The position numbers and the translations under genes were made by a program. Below the pieces are notes generated by a model. It worked only from the letters and a program-made list of their open reading frames with translations, did not search any database and had not been told where the DNA came from. A stretch of 7,703 nt of DNA, from positions 1 to 7,703 of the forward strand of contig JASLCO010000073.1 in NCBI GenBank assembly GCA_030146505.1, in the 5' to 3' direction. Shown in pieces: positions 1-4,993 of the stretch (position 1 is the stretch's first letter; every line of letters begins with the position of its first letter). This DNA is from Moraxellaceae bacterium (GTDB lineage: Bacteria > Pseudomonadota > Gammaproteobacteria > Pseudomonadales > Moraxellaceae).

Positions 1-2
1 AC

Positions 3-77
3 AAGGGCATCATCCACAAGAACAAGGCCGCTCGTCACAAGAGCCGCCTGAACGCCCAGATCAAGGCACTTGCCTGA
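3..77 (+). CDS. rpsT: 30S ribosomal protein S20, C-terminal fragment
   Basis: This is the 3' end of a gene that begins outside the window: 24 codons and a TGA stop. S20 is a small primary-binding protein of the 30S subunit that contacts 16S rRNA. The readable tail contains GIIHKNKAARHKSRL and ends AQIKALA, which matches the conserved basic C-terminal helix of gammaproteobacterial S20 (E. coli ends with a similar IHKNKAARHK segment). A rho-independent terminator follows 47 bases after the stop, so rpsT is probably the end of its transcript. Nothing is odd about the fragment. The identification is strong although only about a quarter of the protein is visible. Confidence 0.95.
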   Translation, partial: KGIIHKNKAARHKSRLNAQIKALA

Positions 78-124
78 TCGACCTCTCAGGGTCTGCGTTT
101 GCACCGTTTGCTTCGGAAAGCGGT

Positions 125-162
125 GCCATAAAAAAACCGGCTGTTGCCGGTTTTTTTATGGC
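125..162. terminator. Bidirectional rho-independent terminator between rpsT and the yedA-like gene
   Basis: A 17-bp perfect stem closes over a TGTT loop (142-145). The GC-rich core CCGGC/GCCGG is flanked by seven A on the left and seven T on the right. The A-tract and T-tract make it work in both directions: rightward for rpsT (stop at 77) and leftward for the exporter gene, whose stop codon ends at 176, 13 bases away. This is the expected layout for two convergent genes. Confidence 0.93.
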
Positions 163-175
163 TGCGATTTGGCGA

Positions 176-1093
176 TCAACGATGCTCATGCTCGACAGCC
201 TCATCCTGCACCGGCACCGCCATTTCCTGCCTTGAAAATGAAGGCAGGTAGACCATCACCACGCCGCAAAGGATGACGCCCATGGCCAGCAGTTCCAGCG
301 CATCCACTTTTTCCCCGCCCAGCCAGACGCCCAATGCCACCGCCACCAGCGGATTCACATAGGCATAGCTCGTAGCCAGCGCCGGCCGCACCGTTTCCAG
401 CAAATAGACGTAAGCAGAAAAGCCGAGAATGGCACCGATGAAAACCAGATAGGCCAGCGACCACAACGCTTTTTCCGTAGGCATGGCCGCCATGCTTTCA
501 CCACGCAGCAAGGCCACGGCAAGCAGCACCCCACCGCCCAGCAGCATCTGCAGGGCACTGGCCATGAAACCGGAAGGCAAATGCAGATGCTTGCCCCAGA
601 TGGAGCCAAAGGACCAGGACAGCGCCGCCAGCACCAGCAATGCCGCCGCCACCGGGCTTGCCGACAGTTCATGGCCGAAATTCAGCATGATGAGGCCGAG
701 CAGGCCAATGGCGATGCCCAGCCATTCGCGGCCGCTGGCACGCTGCCCCCAAAGACCGGCAAAAAGCAGCGCAAACAAGGGCGTCACCCCCACCACCAGC
801 GCCGACATGCCGGAGCTCACGCCACGCTCCATGGCCAGCCCCACCATGCCGTTGCCGCCCAGCAAGAGCAGCGTGCCCACAATCAGCGAATCACGCCACT
901 GCCGCGCAGTCGGCCAGTCATGGCCACGCCATTTGAGAAAGACAAAAAGACAAGAGCCCGCCAGCACATAACGCATGCCGGCCATGAGCAGTGGCGGCAT
1001 GGATTCAATGGCAAAACGCATGGCGAGATAGGTGGAACCCCAGATGAAATAAACACCCAGCAAGGCCAGGATGACAGCGGGACGCAACTTCAC
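176..1093 (-). CDS. yedA: EamA/DMT-superfamily exporter, YedA-like
   Basis: This is an inner-membrane transporter of the drug/metabolite transporter superfamily, with two EamA repeats and about ten predicted helices. Substrates of YedA itself are poorly defined; export of small metabolites or drugs is the family role. Numbering from the GTG start, the first repeat opens with IWGSTYLAMRF near residue 17 and PPLLMAGMRY near 32. The second repeat starts near residue 150 with LAALSWSFGSIWGKHL and ends with LATSYAYVNPLVAVALG and WLGGE. These match E. coli YedA closely as I remember it. I chose GTG at 1093 (305 aa; E. coli YedA is about 306) because MKLRP then aligns with the family N-terminus and GGAAA lies 8 bases upstream. 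An in-frame ATG at 1153 would add 20 residues that do not look like the family. It lies 166 bases downstream of the TetR gene on the same strand. I see no clear promoter of its own, so co-transcription with tetR is possible. Confidence 0.88.
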   Translation of the reverse strand: MKLRPAVILALLGVYFIWGSTYLAMRFAIESMPPLLMAGMRYVLAGSCLFVFLKWRGHDWPTARQWRDSLIVGTLLLLGGNGMVGLAMERGVSSGMSALVVGVTPLFALLFAGLWGQRASGREWLGIAIGLLGLIMLNFGHELSASPVAAALLVLAALSWSFGSIWGKHLHLPSGFMASALQMLLGGGVLLAVALLRGESMAAMPTEKALWSLAYLVFIGAILGFSAYVYLLETVRPALATSYAYVNPLVAVALGVWLGGEKVDALELLAMGVILCGVVMVYLPSFSRQEMAVPVQDEAVEHEHR

Positions 1094-1113
1094 GACTTCA
1101 TTTCCGTTCAGGA

Positions 1114-1129
1114 CCGGGGCACGCCCCGG
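1114..1129 (-). other. Small GC-rich hairpin upstream of the yedA-like gene
   Basis: A 7-bp perfect stem (CCGGGGC/GCCCCGG) with a 2-base gap at its centre lies 20 bases upstream of the chosen GTG start, in the untranslated stretch between tetR and the exporter gene. It has no T-tract and is not a terminator. If the gene really started at the upstream ATG (1153), this would be coding sequence. A role in translation of the exporter mRNA is only a guess. Confidence 0.3.
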
Positions 1130-1259
1130 CGCAGGGCAAGTGTGCCGCAACATGGCCAGGACTCAAGCACTGCCACGAAAATACGCGCGCCGGCATCCGG
1201 TTCCATAGCAAGGCCCCGTCGGAAAATCCGCAGCGGCTCGCACCGCGCCGATAAAAAAT

Positions 1260-1934
1260 TCAGGCGACGGATGAAGACAGCAGATACGGCTTGAGAAAGC
1301 CCGTCATCGCCGTGCTGGCCATATTGCAATACGCGGGAGTGATGTGGCCGTGCTCGAAAAAGGAACGGCGCAGGCAGGCCACGCCTATATCCACGGTCAG
1401 CACGATCACGTCCGGCTCACGCGACAGCTCCATGCCGGCGCGCTCGAACAGCAGGCGGGCCATGTCCGCCAGATGCTTGATGCACATTTCCTGCACGCGG
1501 TAGCTGCTGTCCGTCACTGCTCCGCCCAGCAGGAGCAGCGGTGCCACCGGATGCCGGTTGTAGAAGTCCGCTGTCACACGCACGAGATGCGCCGCCACCT
1601 CCTCCCAGCCGCCGGCCGGCATGCGACGCAACTCGTCACGCAGGAAGCCTTCCATATCCAGCAGATAGCCGGCCATGAGTTCGTTGAACAGGGCATAGGG
1701 TGTGGGGAAATAGGCATAGACGCTGCCTCGGGTGTAACCCAGGCGCTCGGCCAGCAGGGGGATGGAAAATCCGGACAAACCCGACTCGACAAGCATGCGC
1801 TCGCCCTCGGCAAGGATGCGCTCAAAACGCTCGCGGGCACGTTGCTGGCTGGGGCGATTGGCCACGGCGCCGGGAGCGTGGGCACTCATCTGTTTGTTTT
1901 CTGTATCGGAAAGGGGACGAACGGTATTTGACAT
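1260..1934 (-). CDS. TetR/AcrR-family transcriptional regulator
   Basis: This is a one-component DNA-binding repressor of the TetR family, a dimer whose C-terminal domain binds a small ligand. The N-terminal helix-turn-helix spans about residues 32-80. It has the usual order: a basic helix (RARERFERILAEG), SGLSGFSIPLLAERLG, then the recognition helix and signature GYTRGSVYAYFPTPYALF near residues 67-84. The remaining ~140 residues are a family-typical variable helical ligand domain that I cannot assign to a ligand. At 224 aa the length is normal. The start is uncertain: ATG at 1934 has AAGGA 12 bases upstream but sits inside an operator palindrome, while in-frame ATG at 1889 (209 aa, M16) has a weak ribosome site. 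The gene is divergent from the diheme lipoprotein gene and its likely operators lie between them, suggesting autoregulation plus control of that neighbour. Confidence 0.9.
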   Translation of the reverse strand: MSNTVRPLSDTENKQMSAHAPGAVANRPSQQRARERFERILAEGERMLVESGLSGFSIPLLAERLGYTRGSVYAYFPTPYALFNELMAGYLLDMEGFLRDELRRMPAGGWEEVAAHLVRVTADFYNRHPVAPLLLLGGAVTDSSYRVQEMCIKHLADMARLLFERAGMELSREPDVIVLTVDIGVACLRRSFFEHGHITPAYCNMASTAMTGFLKPYLLSSSVA

Positions 1935-1956
1935 ATGTCACATCAATCCTTAGTTT
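1928..1956 (+). promoter_or_regulatory. Candidate promoter for the diheme lipoprotein gene
   Basis: TTGACA at 1928-1933 is separated by 17 bases from TAGTTT at 1951-1956, a weak -10 (3 of 6). Transcription would start near 1963, giving an mRNA leader of about 77 bases. Operator 1 covers the -35 and operator 2 covers the start point, the arrangement expected of a repressed promoter. The -10 is poor, so the exact position is tentative. Confidence 0.4.
1929..1940. promoter_or_regulatory. Candidate TetR operator 1
   Basis: TGACATATGTCA is a perfect 12-bp palindrome. It overlaps the ATG of the longer TetR reading frame and the TTGACA candidate -35 of the rightward promoter. A second copy of the same half-sites lies 29 bp away, centre to centre. 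Short palindromes in a divergent tetR intergenic region are the usual binding sites for the regulator; the assignment to this regulator is by position only. Confidence 0.6.
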
Positions 1957-1970
1957 CTGACACTTGTCAA
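1942..1970 (-). promoter_or_regulatory. Candidate promoter for tetR
   Basis: Read on the minus strand, TTGACA (1970-1965) is followed after 17 bases by ATTGAT (1947-1942), a weak -10. Transcription would then start near 1935, at or next to the upstream ATG. This mirrors the rightward promoter: the -35 overlaps operator 2 and the start point overlaps operator 1. If correct, translation would be leaderless from 1934 or would begin at the in-frame ATG at 1889. Confidence 0.35.
1958..1969. promoter_or_regulatory. Candidate TetR operator 2
   Basis: TGACACTTGTCA has the same TGACA-N2-TGTCA form as operator 1 and differs only in the central two bases. On the minus strand the adjoining sequence reads TTGACA, a consensus -35 for tetR. 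The candidate rightward transcription start falls inside it. The repeated spacing of 29 bp, a little under three helical turns, would put both sites on roughly the same face of the DNA. Confidence 0.6.
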
Positions 1971-2025
1971 AAACAACAATAGGCTGAGACCTGAAGTTTT
2001 GCTTTGCAGCAGATTGCGTCTGGCC

Positions 2026-2032
2026 GGGAGGA
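2026..2032 (+). promoter_or_regulatory. Ribosome binding site that fixes the diheme lipoprotein start
   Basis: GGGAGGA is a near-consensus Shine-Dalgarno sequence 7 bases before the GTG at 2040. It decides the start in favour of this GTG over an in-frame TTG at 2004, which lacks a comparable site and would place 12 unhelpful residues in front of the signal peptide. Confidence 0.8.
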
Positions 2033-2039
2033 TCCCGCT

Positions 2040-4265
2040 GTGTCACGCCACATCCGGCTAGCCCGCAAGCTAGCACCCTTGTCCCTAGCCCTGCCTTTCA
2101 CCCTTCTGCTGAGTGCCTGCGGGCCCGACGGCGGCGATGGCGCTCCTGTCAGCACCACGGCCAGCCCGGGCAACCAGGCGGCACCACAAATCATCAGCGC
2201 AGCCTACACCACCACCAGCGGCAGCACATCCGCCGATTATGGTTCCGGCTCCAGCTCCGGAAGCAGCAGCGGCGGCAGCAGTTCCACGCCGCTCAACAGC
2301 TATCCGCTGCTCGGCAGCAGCCGTGGCGGCTCGCCCGTCTTCGAGTGGTGCAAGGACAAGCCGGATGACACCCTGCTGCCCCCGGACCCGCGCTCCCTCG
2401 TGCAGCCGGGCGTGAATGCCGGCAAGGCCGTGGCCTTCAATGCCTACTGGAAGGATTGCCATGCCAACCCCGAAGCCGTGGGCGAACACGGCCAGCACCA
2501 GACCTGCGGCGAATTGCGTGCCGGCGTGATGCGTGGTGCCGCGCTGATGACGCCGGGCGCCGTCGGCTCCGGCGTCCTCTTCAGCGGCACCGACCCCACG
2601 GCACTGGAAGCCGGCTTCGGCATCGCCACTTTCCCGGCCAGCTCCTTCAACAACCTCTGGAAGATATGGGGCGGCTTCCTCTTCCGTCCGGACAACTTCG
2701 ACCAACTGGTGGCCGAACGCTATGGAGCCACCTTCAGCAACTCGCCCAATCCCTACCCGCTGCCGGGCGAAGACCCCAACAAGACCAATGGCGGCTCCGG
2801 CAAACTGCCCACCTTCTTCGCGCAATTGCGCAATGCGGATGGCAGCTGGACCGGCAAGATCGGCATCACCTGCCATGGCTGCCATTCCGGCGCCGCCGGT
2901 ACACCGGCTGACGGCCCCGGCCTCGGCTTCCTGAACGGCAGCGGCAGCAGCCTGGCCGACTACAACCTCTTCCTGCGCGACATGCTGCCGCTGGGCTATC
3001 CCGCCTCGCTGGCCATGCTGGCCAACCTCAACCGCACCCGCGGCCTGAACAATGCCAGCGATATCAACCTCGCCTTCTTCTTCCAGGAAAAATACAAGCT
3101 GGACGGCTCGCTGCTGGGTCTCATCACCTCCGGCTCCACGGCCGACATGAATACCCCGGCCTGGTGGAACCTCGGCCACCGTCCGGTGAAATTCGTCGAT
3201 GGCGTCTTCCCCACTGATGCCTCGCGTGTGGACATGGTGTTCTACACCCCCATCGCCGGCCTCTTCGGCGCCGTTGGCGGCCCCATCACCGACAAGGCCC
3301 AGGACTGGATGCGCCTGCATTCGCAGGACATGAACGACTGGGCGGCGGTGCTCAGGTCACCCGCCTATCCCTATGCGGTGAACACTTCGCTGGCCGAACA
3401 GGGCGCCGTGATCTTCCACACCAAGGACCTGTGGGCCCCGGCCCTGAAAAACCCCATCCCGCGTCCCACGGCCGGTAACGGCTCCTGCGCCGGCTGCCAC
3501 GGCGCCTACTCGCCGCGCTATGTGAACGACAGCAATTACCTGGATACGCCGGCGCTGGAAGGCATCGCGGCCTACATCACGCCCAAGCGCATCATCGGTA
3601 CCGACCCGGCCCGTGTGGATACCAATAATGAAGCCGTGCAGGTCGCCGGTTCGCGCAACTTCTTCGGTTACCCCGAAACCGCCGGCACCTCTCAGGATTG
3701 CGGCATGCAGAACCGTGCCGACCTGCGTGGCGACCGTGAGCTCGGTTACCTCGCCCCGCCGCTTTACGGCATCTGGGCCACCGCACCCTACATGCACAAC
3801 GGTTCTGTGCCCAACCTCTGGGAAGTACTCAAGCCCACGGACCGCAAGCCTATCTGGCGCCGTGTTTCCGCACCGGCACGCTGGGACCAGACCGGCCGCG
3901 TCATCATGGGCTACGACACCGACCTCGCCCGAGCCTTCGACAAGCAGAAAGTGGGCTGGAAATACGACGCCATCGCCTGCCAGAACAAGAGCTTCTTCAA
4001 TCCGGGCGTCACCCCCTACATCGACTGCGTACCCGGCAAGGACGACCAGGACCCGCTCTTGCAACAGCTGCTGTCCAAGCTCTACGGCAATGTGGTGGCC
4101 ACCTGGAACATCCTGTTCCCGCCCATCCTGACCAATACGCAGATCGAGCAGCGCAAGATCTTCAACAGCCATATGTATTCACAAGGCAACCAGGGTCACG
4201 AGTTCAACTCGGTGCTGACCGACCAGGAACGCCTCGCCCTGATCGAATACATGAAGACTCTGTAA
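2040..4265 (+). CDS. Diheme c-type cytochrome lipoprotein, RoxA/RoxB rubber-oxygenase-like
   Basis: The 741-residue product starts at GTG. Residues 1-27 are a lipoprotein signal: basic start, hydrophobic core and lipobox LSA|C27. G28 at +2 favours the outer membrane by the E. coli Lol rule. A Ser/Gly-rich linker covers about 57-83. Two CXXCH heme-c sites follow, C278-HG-C281-H282 and C483-AG-C486-H487, 205 residues apart; I recall about 199 in RoxA. Further marks are tandem Trp 375-376, the MauG/CcpA-type motif APPLYGIWATAPYMHNGS at 572-589, and a C-terminal GHEF with H720, a plausible distal ligand of the second heme. RoxA and RoxB are periplasmic or secreted diheme dioxygenases that cleave polyisoprene; a lipid anchor differs from that. 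The true substrate is unknown: this could equally be another MauG-like oxidase or peroxidase. The gene is divergent from tetR, with operators between them, and a terminator follows 12 bases after the stop. Confidence 0.85.
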   Translation: MSRHIRLARKLAPLSLALPFTLLLSACGPDGGDGAPVSTTASPGNQAAPQIISAAYTTTSGSTSADYGSGSSSGSSSGGSSSTPLNSYPLLGSSRGGSPVFEWCKDKPDDTLLPPDPRSLVQPGVNAGKAVAFNAYWKDCHANPEAVGEHGQHQTCGELRAGVMRGAALMTPGAVGSGVLFSGTDPTALEAGFGIATFPASSFNNLWKIWGGFLFRPDNFDQLVAERYGATFSNSPNPYPLPGEDPNKTNGGSGKLPTFFAQLRNADGSWTGKIGITCHGCHSGAAGTPADGPGLGFLNGSGSSLADYNLFLRDMLPLGYPASLAMLANLNRTRGLNNASDINLAFFFQEKYKLDGSLLGLITSGSTADMNTPAWWNLGHRPVKFVDGVFPTDASRVDMVFYTPIAGLFGAVGGPITDKAQDWMRLHSQDMNDWAAVLRSPAYPYAVNTSLAEQGAVIFHTKDLWAPALKNPIPRPTAGNGSCAGCHGAYSPRYVNDSNYLDTPALEGIAAYITPKRIIGTDPARVDTNNEAVQVAGSRNFFGYPETAGTSQDCGMQNRADLRGDRELGYLAPPLYGIWATAPYMHNGSVPNLWEVLKPTDRKPIWRRVSAPARWDQTGRVIMGYDTDLARAFDKQKVGWKYDAIACQNKSFFNPGVTPYIDCVPGKDDQDPLLQQLLSKLYGNVVATWNILFPPILTNTQIEQRKIFNSHMYSQGNQGHEFNSVLTDQERLALIEYMKTL

Positions 4266-4277
4266 GAACCCCTGCTG

Positions 4278-4312
4278 CATGAAAAAGCCCGCATAACGCG
4301 GGCTTTTTCATG
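4278..4312 (+). terminator. Rho-independent terminator of the diheme lipoprotein gene
   Basis: A 15-bp perfect stem (CATGAAAAAGCCCGC pairing with its complement) closes over a 5-base loop (4293-4297). It has the A-tract/T-tract form that works in both directions. It begins 12 bases after the TAA stop. Its distal arm, GCTTTTTCATGG (4302-4313), is repeated exactly at 4461-4472 on the far side of the adjoining insertion. Confidence 0.9.
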
Positions 4313-4313
4313 G

Positions 4314-4460
4314 GAACTATATACCTGACAAAACACGCACTTTTGAGACAGCGTCATTCCCGCGAAAGCGGGAATCTCAGGATATTTGGCAGGGTATTAA
4401 ACAGGGAGATTCCCGCTTTCGCGGGAATGACGGGGCTTGAGTTTGTTATGTATATAGTTC
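4314..4460. mobile_element. 147-bp MITE-like insertion with TIRs and 12-bp target duplication
   Basis: The ends are perfect 11-bp terminal inverted repeats, GAACTATATAC (4314-4324) and its complement (4450-4460). The flanks are an exact 12-bp direct repeat, GCTTTTTCATGG, at 4302-4313 and 4461-4472. The left copy is the distal arm of the preceding terminator, so the insertion seems to have landed at the end of that terminator and left it intact. Inside are two 27-bp REP units in perfect inverted orientation. No coding sequence is present, so any movement would need a transposase supplied elsewhere. A 12-bp duplication is longer than typical for common MITE families, so the element family is unassigned. 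Confidence 0.6.
4352..4432. repeat. Inverted pair of REP units (CGTCATTCCCGC family), element 1
   Basis: Units 4352-4378 and 4406-4432 are exact 27-bp reverse complements separated by 27 bases. Each is itself a small palindrome, ATTCCCGCGAAAGCGGGAAT. This repeat family is very widespread in intergenic DNA of Proteobacteria and produces spurious translations such as HSRESGNL and PACAGMT. The spacer end (GGTATTAAACAGGGAGATT) resembles the corresponding part of element 3 upstream of kdsA, so element 1 looks like a short form lacking the internal module. Confidence 0.85.
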
Positions 4461-4521
4461 GCTTTTTCATGGGATTTACTTAACAAGCTTGCCCCATTTA
4501 CTTGGCCTGGCTTTTTTTGCA

Positions 4522-4692
4522 CGTCATTCCCGCACAAGCGGGACAAACGCCCGAAGGGCATTGAACAGCCGCAGGCTGGCCCCGAAGAGCCTGCCCCGGA
4601 AGGGTGTAATCCGGAGGGTGAGCACAGCGAATAATCTCCTTGATCCGACACGGCACTCTGTTCTCGAGATTCCCGCCTGCGCGGGAATGACG
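4522..4692. repeat. REP-bounded element 2 with internal module, about 171 bp
   Basis: The left end (from 4522) begins CGTCATTCCCGCACAAGCGG and the right unit (4666-4692) ends GCGGGAATGACG, in inverted orientation. The interior carries TTGAACAGCCGCAGGCTGGC near 4561 and GGTGAGCACAGCGAATAATC near 4617. Both recur with few changes in element 3 (6638-6778), making the two copies of one family. Relative to element 3 it has roughly 30-36 extra bases in the middle. Small open frames across it are translations of the repeat, not genes. Confidence 0.8.
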
Positions 4693-4739
4693 GTTTGTTT
4701 CGCGCAGATAGCGCCAAGACATAAGGTCGGGCTTTCCGT

Positions 4740-4802
4740 CTGTAGGTGCGAATTCATTCGCACATCAGGGCCGGCCCTGTGCGAATGAATTCGCACTTAC
4801 AG
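4740..4802. repeat. Nested palindrome of a second REP type
   Basis: The arms GTGCGAATTCATTCGCAC (4746-4763) and its exact complement (4779-4796) enclose the palindrome CAGGGCCGGCCCTG (4766-4779). Six more flanking bases on each side pair with one mismatch (CTGTAG/TTACAG). Repeats beginning TGTAGG(T/A)GCGAA with a TTCATTCGC palindrome are a familiar extragenic class in pseudomonads and relatives. It lies upstream of the predicted pyrG promoter. It has no T-tract, so I do not call it a terminator. Confidence 0.8.
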
Positions 4803-4850
4803 GGGTAATGCGCTAAGTCATTGATTTATGGTCTTCTTGGGCTGTCTTCG

Positions 4851-4880
4851 TTGTCGCCTTCGGGGCCTCCGTGCTAGCAT
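4851..4880 (+). promoter_or_regulatory. Candidate sigma70 promoter for pyrG
   Basis: TTGTCG (4851-4856, 4 of 6) is separated by 18 bases from TAGCAT (4875-4880, 4 of 6), which is preceded by TGC, an extended -10. Transcription would start near 4887, leaving a leader of about 107 bases before the pyrG ATG. It follows the palindromic repeats directly and is the best promoter I see between 4693 and 4993. Confidence 0.5.
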
Positions 4881-4920
4881 TCCCGCCCGTCCTTAGGACC
4901 GGTTTTCAAGGCGCTGTGTC

Positions 4921-4950
4921 CACAGTCCCAGTACCCACAGACCCAGTGCC
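4921..4950 (+). repeat. Two tandem 15-bp repeats in the pyrG leader
   Basis: CACAGTCCCAGTACC (4921-4935) is followed directly by CACAGACCCAGTGCC (4936-4950), matching at 13 of 15 bases. They lie in a C-rich, G-poor stretch of the predicted untranslated leader that also contains a run of six C at 4961-4966. The duplication is short and may be chance or slippage, but the base composition resembles a Rho loading region. Confidence 0.5.
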
Positions 4951-4993
4951 GCCGGCTCCACCCCCCTGCATTCTCAAGCTGTCTGGATTTTTC

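Noticed and set aside
581..1294. Plus-strand frame of 237 codons opposite the exporter gene
   Set aside because: It is Gln/His/Arg-rich antisense translation of a membrane-protein gene with no domain, and it crosses the tetR-exporter gap.
2004..2039. TTG start for the diheme lipoprotein
   Set aside because: The GTG at 2040 has a near-consensus GGGAGGA site 7 bases upstream and gives a proper lipoprotein signal peptide; the TTG has neither.
2085..3320. Long minus-strand frame (411 codons) opposite the diheme lipoprotein gene
   Set aside because: It is an antisense shadow of high-GC coding sequence: Ala/Gly/Val-rich, without any recognisable domain, and opposite a gene with clear motifs.
4352..4432. 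CRISPR-like repeat-spacer arrangement
   Set aside because: The units are inverted and not direct, only two are present, and they match a REP family, so this is not a CRISPR array.
4474..4520. Direct repeat ATTTACTT (4474-4481 and 4496-4503) and a T-run at 4511-4518
   Set aside because: An eight-base repeat is too short to mean much, and no stem precedes the T-run, so it is not called a terminator.
4397..4796. Open frames of 74-106 codons on both strands with HSRAGGNL or PACAGMT-like peptides
   Set aside because: These are translations of the CGTCATTCCCGC repeats and the nearby palindrome. Such peptides are a well-known spurious product of this repeat family, and there is no ribosome site or domain.
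4871..4993. 41-codon N-terminal extension of pyrG
   Set aside because: It overlaps the predicted -10 box, is proline-rich and low in complexity, and lies before the universal KYIFVTGG start of CTP synthase.
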